Below are positions 8,469 through 14,476 of a stretch of 14,476 bases of DNA, piece by piece (the stretch's first letter is position 1; each line of letters begins with the position of its first letter). A program made the translations under genes and the position numbers. The stretch comes from Marinilabiliales bacterium (lineage in GTDB: Bacteria; Bacteroidota; Bacteroidia; Bacteroidales; F082), in assembly GCA_002869465.1 (NCBI GenBank), contig PKSW01000114.1:1-14476 (forward strand). The letters are read 5' to 3'. The notes below the pieces were generated by a model. The model saw nothing but the letters and a program-made list of their open reading frames with translations. It made no database searches and was not told where the DNA came from.

Positions 8469-9212
8469 GTGAGTGATAGCTTAGTAATAATACCCACGTA
8501 TAACGAAAAGGAAAACATTGAAAAGATCATCAGGTTTGTGTTTGGTCTTGAAAAAGCATTCGATGTATTGATAGTTGAAGATAATAGCCCGGATGGGACA
8601 GCAGGCATTGTTAAATCGTTGATTCCGGAATTCAAAGACCGTCTGTTTATTCTTGAAAGAAAAGGAAAATTAGGTTTGGGGACCGCGTATATAGCCGGTT
8701 TTAAATGGGCATTGGAAAGAAGCTACGAGTATGTAACTGAAATGGATGCGGATTTCTCACATAATCCGAAAGACTTGGTACGTTTGTACAATGCACTCAA
8801 AGATACGAATGCCGATGTGGCTATCGGATCGAGATATATAAAAGGTGTGAACGTGGTGAACTGGCCTATGGGTAGGGTATTGATGTCCTATTATGCTTCC
8901 AAGTATGTTAGGATTGTAACCGGTCTCAATATCATGGATACGACAGCTGGTTTTGTTTGTTGGTCAAGAAAAGTACTCGAAACGATTGACCTGGACAGGA
9001 TCAAATTTGTGGGCTATGCCTTTCAGATTGAAATGAAATACACGGCCGTGAAATTAGGCTTTAAGGTGGTTGAAGTACCCATTATTTTTACAGATCGTAC
9101 AGAAGGTACTTCAAAAATGAACAAAAGTATTTTCAGGGAAGCCATTTTTGGCGTTATTCAATTGCGAATCAGGGGTATGATGGGAGGTATAAAACCTGTA
9201 AAATCAATCTGA
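8469..9212 (+). CDS. GT2 glycosyltransferase, polyprenol-phosphate mannosyltransferase (DPM1-like)
   Basis: This 247-residue family 2 glycosyltransferase probably moves a hexose, likely mannose from GDP-mannose, onto a polyprenyl phosphate at the cytoplasmic membrane. Visible motifs are SLVIIPTYNE (4-13), VEDNSPDGT (36-44), the metal-binding MDADFSH (92-98, DxD-type), GSRY (120-123), DTTAGF (157-162), FQIEM (185-189) and the EVPIIFTDRTEGTSKM block (202-217), all in DPM1 order and spacing. There is no C-terminal transmembrane region, so it resembles the short, soluble or peripheral DPM1 type. GTG at 8469 is taken as the start: the frame is closed by TGA at 8448-8450, no ATG lies between, and the GT2 core starts four residues in. 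pyrC follows after 2 bases. Donor and acceptor sugars are inferred from the family. Confidence 0.88.
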   Translation: MSDSLVIIPTYNEKENIEKIIRFVFGLEKAFDVLIVEDNSPDGTAGIVKSLIPEFKDRLFILERKGKLGLGTAYIAGFKWALERSYEYVTEMDADFSHNPKDLVRLYNALKDTNADVAIGSRYIKGVNVVNWPMGRVLMSYYASKYVRIVTGLNIMDTTAGFVCWSRKVLETIDLDRIKFVGYAFQIEMKYTAVKLGFKVVEVPIIFTDRTEGTSKMNKSIFREAIFGVIQLRIRGMMGGIKPVKSI

Positions 9213-9214
9213 TC

Positions 9215-10579
9215 ATGCCAATCCCAGCAGTAAAAAAACTCATTAAAAATGCCTTTATTGTTAATGAAGGCAATATCTTTAAGGGGGATGTTTTAATTGA
9301 TGGTGAAATCATTCTTCAAATAAGTGATGCCTCAAATATTCAGGAAGAACTTGCTGCTGAAAATATTGAGGTAATTGATGCGGATGGGCTTTATTTACTT
9401 CCCGGTGTAATTGATGACCAGGTACATTTCCGTGATCCCGGCTTAACCTACAAAGGCGATCTTTATACAGAAAGCAGGGCCGCAGTGGCCGGTGGTATTA
9501 CCAGTTTTATGGAAATGCCAAATACGATCCCCAATACACTGACACAGGATTTACTGGAAGAAAAATATCAGGCGGCATCTGAAAAATCATTGGCCAACTA
9601 CTCGTTCTACATGGGAGCCTCCAATGATAATATTGATGAAGTTGTAAAAACTAATCCGAAGCATGTATGCGGCATCAAGGTTTTTATGGGTTCGTCAACA
9701 GGTAACATGCTGGTGGATGACGATAAAGCATTAGAAGCTATTTTTAGTAAGGCACCCACTCTAATTGCGGTGCATTGTGAGGATGAAGCCACCATCAGCA
9801 GGAACAATACAAAGTTTTTTGCAACATACGGAGAAGATGCGCCACCGGAAATTCATCCGTTGATCCGTTCCTCGGAGGCCTGTTTGCTTTCTTCTTCAAA
9901 AGCGGTGGAACTGGCTAAAAAACACAACACCCGTTTGCATATTTTACATCTTTCCACGGAAGATGAAATGAGCCTGTTTGATAACAGTTTGCCCCTGGAG
10001 AAAAAGCGGATCACGGCTGAGGTTTGCATCCATCACCTGTGGTTTTCAGATGAAGATTATTCGAAAAAAGGAAATTTTATTAAATGGAATCCGGCCATAA
10101 AAAAATCTTCTGACAGGAAAGCTCTTTTAAATAGTTTATTAATCGACAAAATAGATGTTATTGCTACTGATCATGCACCACACACCCAAAGTGAAAAATC
10201 AAAACCTTATTTTCAGGCACCTTCAGGAGGGCCTATGGTGCAACATGCTTTAACAGCAATGCTGGAACTGTTCCACAGGGGAAAAATAAGTCTGGAGAAA
10301 GTGGTAGAAAAGATGTGTCATAATCCTGCTATCCTGTTTCAGGTTCAGAAAAGAGGGTTTATCAGGGAAGGATATTATGCCGACCTGGTTTTGGTTGATC
10401 TGAATGATCAATGGCGCGTTGAAAAAGAGGGTTTGTTGTATAAATGCGGATGGTCGCCTATGGAAGGTTTGACATTCTCATCAAAAGTTCGTAAAACATT
10501 CGTAAACGGCCACCTCGCGTATGCCGAAGGAATAATTAATGAAGAAATAAAAGGAAAAAGACTAGTTTTTAACAGGTAA
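9215..10579 (+). CDS. pyrC: Dihydroorotase
   Basis: Dihydroorotase catalyses the reversible cyclisation of N-carbamoyl-aspartate to dihydroorotate, the third step of pyrimidine synthesis, in the cytoplasm. This 454-residue protein is a type I-like amidohydrolase. It shows the entry motif GVIDDQVHFRDPG (64-76), GIKVFMGSSTGNML with probable carboxylated Lys155, AVHCEDE (His187), LHILHLST (His242, His245), IATDHAPH with catalytic Asp319, and a C-terminal YYADLVLVD strand that rebuilds the small beta domain. Residue 69 is Gln where many type I enzymes have the first His of HxH; from memory this is the usual Bacteroidota form. The ATG at 9215 lies two bases after the GT2 stop, which suggests coupled translation. 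Length is normal, and no frameshift is seen. Confidence 0.95.
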   Translation: MPIPAVKKLIKNAFIVNEGNIFKGDVLIDGEIILQISDASNIQEELAAENIEVIDADGLYLLPGVIDDQVHFRDPGLTYKGDLYTESRAAVAGGITSFMEMPNTIPNTLTQDLLEEKYQAASEKSLANYSFYMGASNDNIDEVVKTNPKHVCGIKVFMGSSTGNMLVDDDKALEAIFSKAPTLIAVHCEDEATISRNNTKFFATYGEDAPPEIHPLIRSSEACLLSSSKAVELAKKHNTRLHILHLSTEDEMSLFDNSLPLEKKRITAEVCIHHLWFSDEDYSKKGNFIKWNPAIKKSSDRKALLNSLLIDKIDVIATDHAPHTQSEKSKPYFQAPSGGPMVQHALTAMLELFHRGKISLEKVVEKMCHNPAILFQVQKRGFIREGYYADLVLVDLNDQWRVEKEGLLYKCGWSPMEGLTFSSKVRKTFVNGHLAYAEGIINEEIKGKRLVFNR

Positions 10580-10593
10580 ATAATAATTCAGTA

Positions 10594-11061
10594 ATGAAAA
10601 AATATTTTGTTGTTGTGCTTAGTATCATGGTATTTATATCATGTAATTCAAGTGATGAAAGTAAAAACAGTGATACCGTTAAAGATAATGAAGTTATCAT
10701 TTCAAAGTATATAAATGAACGGCCACAAATTATCAGGGAATTTGAAGAAAAAGACGGCGTGAGAATTTATGTATATGAGAAGGAATATTATGAAGATGGA
10801 AACCTGTTAAAAGAAGGTGCTCTGAAAGATAATAAGCGTCATGGAATTTGGAAATCATATTATAGGGATGGTACGAAGTGGAGTGAAGGTGAATTTATAA
10901 ATGGAAAGATGGAAGGGAGCACCACGACCTATTATTCAAATGGTCAAATCCGCTATACGGGTTCATTCGAAAATGGATTGAAATCCGGCGAATGGAGGTT
11001 TTATGATGAAAATGGCGAATTGTTAGAAATTCAATTCTTTCAGCCAGAACCTATTGAGTAA
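10594..11061 (+). CDS. Small lipoprotein with MORN-type (YwqK-like) repeats
   Basis: This is a 155-residue predicted lipoprotein of unknown function. A lipoprotein signal peptide ends at Cys17 (MVFISC lipobox), followed by a polar Ser/Asp/Asn-rich linker. Residues about 65-149 hold four tandem repeats of about 22 residues built on (Y)-x-(D/N)-G-x-x-x-x-x-G plus an aromatic: YYEDGNLLKEG, YYRDGTKWSEG, YYSNGQIRYTG and FYDENGELLEI, with linkers such as NKRHGIWKS and NGLKSGEWR. This is the MORN_2 variant found in proteins often labelled YwqK-family antitoxins. No toxin gene is adjacent, so that label should not be taken functionally. The short DE-containing stretch after the cysteine loosely resembles a surface-export signal, which is weak evidence. 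It follows pyrC by 14 bases and is probably co-transcribed with it. Its stop overlaps the opposing gene. Confidence 0.85.
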   Translation: MKKYFVVVLSIMVFISCNSSDESKNSDTVKDNEVIISKYINERPQIIREFEEKDGVRIYVYEKEYYEDGNLLKEGALKDNKRHGIWKSYYRDGTKWSEGEFINGKMEGSTTTYYSNGQIRYTGSFENGLKSGEWRFYDENGELLEIQFFQPEPIE

Positions 11062-12082
11062 TCAATTTGATATAAACAGGTAAATGATCACTATATCCGC
11101 CAAAGTATTCACTCGTCGCGGTACGATTGGGTCTGGGTTCACCACGTTTCGGGAAAAATAGCATCCAGTCCTTTTTAATGATCTGCTGATCGCGCGAACT
11201 GGCAAGTACTCCATTTTGCCCTTTCAGGACGGCGGATGAAACAATGATCTGGTCGAACATGTCCCAACCCCTGTAGTACAAGGTACCATCCCCCATTTTA
11301 TATTGTTTGATCGAAAGATTATACAAGCGCCTGTCAAGATATGGTTCTGTGGGTTCAATGGCCATCAGGTCCTCAGTCAGGCTCACATCATCGGGGTTAT
11401 CATTTAAATCGCCGGCGATGATGATATTGGCATGGGGCTGTATATTAAAGATGGAATCAGTATAGCTTTTTAGTACTTCGGCAGTGTATCTCCTCGACGG
11501 TTCTGTTTCTTCCTGTCCGCCCCACCTGGAGGTCCAGTGGTTAATAAAAATGTGAACGGTGTCATTGCTTCCGGCAAGGCCTTTGGAATATAATATATCC
11601 CGGGTTCCGTTGGTGGGATTAAATGGGAATATAAGCTGAATATAGTTGGTTTCAACAGGTGTATATTTGTCAGGACGGTATAGCAGAGCCACATCAATAC
11701 CGCGTTCATCTTCACTTTCCTGGTGCAGAATCTGATAATTTGCCCGGGAAATATCAGGATGATTCACCAGGTCAGTTAATACCGTGATGTTTTCTACTTC
11801 GGCCAATCCGATTACGGATGGTAATTCCACAGAATCAATCGCGTTAAACACCTTTGTAAGGTTGTTCAGTTTATGGTTGTACCGTTCTGTGTTCCATGGT
11901 ATTTTACTATCAGGTAAATATTGATTATCCTGTTTGTGCTTATCATCAATCGTGTCAAAAAGGTTTTCCACATTGTAAAAAGCCAGGCTGAATGTTTGTG
12001 TTTTTTTTGAGCAAGATGAAATAAGGACGACCATAATGATCATCAGCAGGCTCAATTTCTGAAGCGATAAAATATTTTTCAT
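11051..12082 (-). CDS. Endonuclease/exonuclease/phosphatase (EEP) family lipoprotein
   Basis: This 343-residue protein has the DNase I-like fold and is predicted to be a metal-dependent phosphodiesterase or phosphatase anchored in the envelope. The ATG at 12082 is preferred over the ATG at 12172. It begins a proper lipoprotein signal peptide (residues 1-24, lipobox VLISSC, Cys24) and lies 10 bases after the upstream stop, whereas the longer form would overlap the S4 gene by 80 bases. The catalytic set is complete: YNVENLFD (Asn37), GLAEVEN (Glu95), GIDVALLYR, INHWTSRWGG (His182), IAGDLNDNPDD (Asp225, Asn227), MFDQIIVS and GYSDHLPVYIK (Asp332, His333). No acidic export signal follows Cys24, which suggests it faces the periplasm. 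It is the last gene of the era-der unit, though probably unrelated in function. The substrate (DNA, nucleotide or phosphoester) is unknown. Confidence 0.88.
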   Translation of the reverse strand: MKNILSLQKLSLLMIIMVVLISSCSKKTQTFSLAFYNVENLFDTIDDKHKQDNQYLPDSKIPWNTERYNHKLNNLTKVFNAIDSVELPSVIGLAEVENITVLTDLVNHPDISRANYQILHQESEDERGIDVALLYRPDKYTPVETNYIQLIFPFNPTNGTRDILYSKGLAGSNDTVHIFINHWTSRWGGQEETEPSRRYTAEVLKSYTDSIFNIQPHANIIIAGDLNDNPDDVSLTEDLMAIEPTEPYLDRRLYNLSIKQYKMGDGTLYYRGWDMFDQIIVSSAVLKGQNGVLASSRDQQIIKKDWMLFFPKRGEPRPNRTATSEYFGGYSDHLPVYIKLITQ

Positions 12083-12092
12083 GAATTTGAAT

Positions 12093-12470
12093 TTATGTTG
12101 AGTTTTTAAGTTTTGAAATATCCCGTCTGTTCTTTTTGGTGGGCCGGCCGGTGCCACGATCACGTTTTTCATAATTAAGCTGTTTTAACATGTCCAGTTT
12201 TTCATATTCTTCAGCAGGGGTGAGGTCTTCCACATAATCATCCACCAGTTTGGCACCCACCCGATTCTTGAGAATGGCTTTTATGCTTACTTTTTTCCTG
12301 ATAATCCCTAACTGAACTTCAATTTCTTCTCCTATTCGGATTTCTCTTGAGGGCTTCACGTTCTGTCCATCTATTTTAACTTTGCCTCCCCGGCAGGCAT
12401 CCGAAGCCTGTGTCCGGGTTTTGAAAAACCTGACTGCCCAAAGCCATTTATCTATTCTGATGGTCTCCAA
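12093..12470 (-). CDS. S4-domain RNA-binding protein, Hsp15-like
   Basis: This 125-residue protein resembles Hsp15 (HslR), which binds 50S subunits carrying stalled peptidyl-tRNA and helps recycle them; the related RqcP acts in ribosome-associated quality control. The S4 domain is at the N-terminus: RIDKWLWAVRFFKTRTQA (5-22), then ACRGGKVKIDGQ and VKPSREIRIGEEI. The middle VGAKLVDDY and the basic C-terminal tail GTGRPTKKNRRDISKLK (about 107-123) match the Hsp15 layout rather than the shorter RqcP. The only plausible start is TTG at 12470, five bases after the der stop; there is no in-frame ATG before the S4 core. Close packing behind der implies one transcript. Membership of the S4/Hsp15 family is secure; the exact cellular role is inferred. 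Confidence 0.88.
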   Translation of the reverse strand: METIRIDKWLWAVRFFKTRTQASDACRGGKVKIDGQNVKPSREIRIGEEIEVQLGIIRKKVSIKAILKNRVGAKLVDDYVEDLTPAEEYEKLDMLKQLNYEKRDRGTGRPTKKNRRDISKLKNST

Positions 12471-12475
12471 GATAT

Positions 12476-13783
12476 TTATTTTTGGCGGAAAAATAACTGG
12501 ATCGGAACGCCTGTAAAATCATAAATATCCCTGATCTTGTTTTCAAGAAAACGCCTGTACGATTCTTTCACGTCATCAGGCAAGTTGCAGAAAAATAGAA
12601 ATTGTGGTGTAGGCGTTTTTAATTGCATGATATATTTGATCTTAACGTACCTTCCCCTCGATCCCATAGGTGGTGGCGTTTTTTCAATAATAGGAAGCAA
12701 GGTATCGTTCAGTTTAGATGTAGGAATTTGTTGCGTTCTTCTATTAAAAACTTCAGTAGCCAGTTCCAGCGTTTTGAATATTCTTTGTTTCTCGTGAACA
12801 GAAGTGAAAACGATAGGAACATCATTGAAAGGAGCAATTTTTTCTTTAATCTTTTTGGTAAATTCAAGGTGGGTATTGGTCTCTTTATCCACCAGGTCCC
12901 ATTTGTTGACAACAATTACGATCCCCTTCCTGTTTTTTTCAGCCAGGTGAAAAATACTGATGTCCTGTTTTTCAATCCCGCTTTGTGCATCTATCATAAC
13001 GATGCAGATGTCGGAATCTTCGATGGCACGAATGGTTCTCAGGGTCGAATAGAATTCAATGTTTTCATAAACCTTCCCTTTTTTTCTAAGTCCCGCCGTA
13101 TCAACCAGCATAAAATCATGTCCGAAAGCACTGTAGCGGGTATGAACTGAATCACGCGTGGTTCCGGCAATGGGGGTGACTATATTTCTTGTGTTGCCCA
13201 ACAGGGTATTTATAAAAGATGATTTCCCTACATTGGGCCTGCCCACAACTGCTATGCGAGGAATATCAGGTTCGTCATCTTTTTTAATGGCACTAAATAC
13301 CTTGACCAATTCATCCAATAATTCGCCAGTACCGCTTCCATTCACAGATGATATGGGATATACTTCTCCCAGGCCAAGGGCATAAAAATCACCTGCCTGG
13401 CTACTGATATTAGGCGTGTCCGCTTTGTTGGCAGTTAAAAAAACCTGCTTTTTTGTCTTCCGTAATAATTGAGCTACATCTTCATCCAGGGGGTTAATAC
13501 CTTCCCTGATGTCAACAACAAAAATGATGGCATCAGATTCATCGATAGCGAATAATACCTGCTTCCTGATTTCTTCTTCAAAAGTATCATCCGAGCCATG
13601 CACATAGCCGCCAGTATCAATTACTGAAAACTCAACACCATTCCAGTCGCTTTTTCCGTAGATCCGGTCGCGGGTAACCCCGCTTATCGCTTCTACTATA
13701 GCTTCCTTACTTTCTGTTAACCTGTTAAAAAGTGTTGATTTTCCAACATTGGGTCTGCCGACAATGGCAACTGTGTTATTCAT
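12476..13783 (-). CDS. der: Ribosome-assembly GTPase Der (EngA)
   Basis: Der is an essential GTPase with two tandem G domains that acts in maturation of the 50S subunit. At 435 residues the length is standard. G domain 1 has GRPNVGKS (9-16), DTGG (56-59), NKAD (119-122) and a SSV G5 motif near 145. G domain 2 has GRPNVGKS (181-188), DTAG (228-231) and NKWD (293-296). A KH-like C-terminal domain covers about 353-435 and ends TGVPIQLFFRQK, a typical Der terminus. All GTP-binding motifs are intact in both domains. It lies 27 bases downstream of era and 5 bases upstream of the Hsp15-like gene, forming a ribosome-biogenesis unit on the minus strand. Confidence 0.97.
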   Translation of the reverse strand: MNNTVAIVGRPNVGKSTLFNRLTESKEAIVEAISGVTRDRIYGKSDWNGVEFSVIDTGGYVHGSDDTFEEEIRKQVLFAIDESDAIIFVVDIREGINPLDEDVAQLLRKTKKQVFLTANKADTPNISSQAGDFYALGLGEVYPISSVNGSGTGELLDELVKVFSAIKKDDEPDIPRIAVVGRPNVGKSSFINTLLGNTRNIVTPIAGTTRDSVHTRYSAFGHDFMLVDTAGLRKKGKVYENIEFYSTLRTIRAIEDSDICIVMIDAQSGIEKQDISIFHLAEKNRKGIVIVVNKWDLVDKETNTHLEFTKKIKEKIAPFNDVPIVFTSVHEKQRIFKTLELATEVFNRRTQQIPTSKLNDTLLPIIEKTPPPMGSRGRYVKIKYIMQLKTPTPQFLFFCNLPDDVKESYRRFLENKIRDIYDFTGVPIQLFFRQK

Positions 13784-13810
13784 AATAACATTTAGATTTA
13801 GAGGGTAAAA

Positions 13811-14476
13811 TTAATGATCGTAACCGAATCTTTTCAACATGTTTTCCTTTTCTCGCCAATCTTTATTCACTTTTACAGTAATCTCAAGAAAAACTTTATT
13901 TTGAATGAATTCTTCGATGTCTTTCCGGGCTTCGGTGCCTACTTTTTTTATCGATTTTCCCTGGTGCCCAAGGATAATCGCTTTCTGTGATTCGCGATCC
14001 ACAAAAATAGTGGCTGAAATTCTGACAAGTTTAGGTTCTTCCTTGTACTCGTCAACGGCTACTTCAACGGCGTAAGGTACTTCTTTTTTATAGTTCGTAA
14101 ATACTTTCTCACGAATGATTTCTGAAACAAAAAATCGAACTGAACGGTCGGACAATTCATCTTTTGCGAAAAATGGCGGGCTTTCGGGAATTAATGTGAG
14201 TATTTCATCAAAAACTTTCGCAATATTAAAATTCTTGATGGCAGAAATTGGAATTACCTCTGCTCCGGGTAGCCTTGACGACCAATGTTGCATTTCTTTA
14301 ACCACACTTTCCTGGTCTGAAAGATCTATTTTATTGATAATGACAATCACCGGAATGTTGGCCTTTATGATTCTTTCAAGTACATCATTTTCCTCGAAAA
14401 ACTGTCCGGTTTCATGCATCAGTAAAATCACATCAGCATCAACCATGGCCGATTCAATGTACTGATTCATATATTC
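13811..14476 (-). CDS. era: GTPase Era, C-terminal part (5' end outside window)
   Basis: Era is a GTPase that binds the 3' end of 16S rRNA during 30S assembly. The frame is open to the window edge, so about 221 of the usual 290-300 residues are present and the G1-G3 motifs are missing only because of the cut. Counting from the first codon in the window, the G4 motif NKID is at 48-51 and the G5-like SAIK at 78-81. The type II KH domain follows, with EVPYAVEV, then ILGHQGKSIKKVGTEARKDIE containing the GxxG loop (GHQG), and the closing VKVNKDWREKENMLKRFGY. Methionines within the first residues are internal. The stop lies 27 bases before der, so the two are probably co-transcribed. Confidence 0.96.
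   Translation of the reverse strand, partial: EYMNQYIESAMVDADVILLMHETGQFFEENDVLERIIKANIPVIVIINKIDLSDQESVVKEMQHWSSRLPGAEVIPISAIKNFNIAKVFDEILTLIPESPPFFAKDELSDRSVRFFVSEIIREKVFTNYKKEVPYAVEVAVDEYKEEPKLVRISATIFVDRESQKAIILGHQGKSIKKVGTEARKDIEEFIQNKVFLEITVKVNKDWREKENMLKRFGYDH

Noticed and set aside
10594..11061. Toxin-antitoxin system suggested by the YwqK-like repeats
   Set aside because: The protein has a lipobox and is exported, and no toxin gene lies next to it; the name of the repeat family is not evidence of function.
12083..12172. A 30-residue N-terminal extension of the EEP lipoprotein starting at 12172
   Set aside because: It overlaps the S4 gene by 80 bases and would bury the lipoprotein signal peptide that starts cleanly at 12082.
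12623..13150. A 175-codon plus-strand open frame inside der
   Set aside because: It lies antisense to a strongly conserved gene, shows no recognisable domain or signal peptide, and its codon pattern mirrors der.
1..14476. tRNA or rRNA genes, CRISPR arrays, insertion sequences, attachment sites
   Set aside because: None of the expected signatures (cloverleaf arms, regularly spaced repeats, transposase or integrase motifs, terminal inverted repeats) was found on reading both strands.

Overview
The window looks like a chromosomal segment from a member of the Bacteroidota, probably class Bacteroidia or a close environmental relative. The evidence is two proteins ending in type IX secretion (T9SS) sorting domains, a TonB-dependent receptor with an N-terminal carboxypeptidase-regulatory-like domain, TAnnTTTG promoter boxes, start codons without Shine-Dalgarno sequences, and gene orders and motifs typical of that phylum. 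No mobile element, CRISPR array, tRNA or rRNA was seen, and no gene-free stretch exceeds 300 bases.

Layout, left to right. (1) Positions 1-2274 (+): the 3' two thirds of mfd, the transcription-repair coupling factor. (2) Positions 2427-8404 (+): three cell-envelope or secreted genes, namely a lamin-tail-domain (LTD) protein with a T9SS tail, a TonB-dependent outer-membrane receptor, and a large T9SS-secreted endonuclease I family protein with Ig-like and OB-fold-like modules. (3) Positions 8469-11061 (+): a tight three-gene unit of a polyprenol-phosphate mannosyltransferase-like GT2 enzyme, dihydroorotase (pyrC) and a small lipoprotein with MORN-type repeats. (4) Positions 11051-14476 (-): a convergent unit reading era (partial), der, an Hsp15-like S4 RNA-binding protein, and an endonuclease/exonuclease/phosphatase (EEP) family lipoprotein. 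The two convergent units overlap at their stop codons.

How the genes may work together. The mfd, era, der and S4 genes are housekeeping functions in DNA repair and ribosome assembly or rescue. Region 2 is the accessory part. A secreted nuclease directly follows a TonB receptor and a secreted LTD protein, and a second predicted nuclease (EEP, envelope lipoprotein) lies about 2.6 kb further on. LTD, OB-fold and EEP modules are known to occur together in single-chain extracellular nucleases such as ExeM, so here they appear spread over separate genes. The best hypothesis from sequence alone is a surface system that degrades extracellular nucleic acid and imports the products. This is an inference: the receptor's substrate cannot be read from the sequence, and the individual families are all known.
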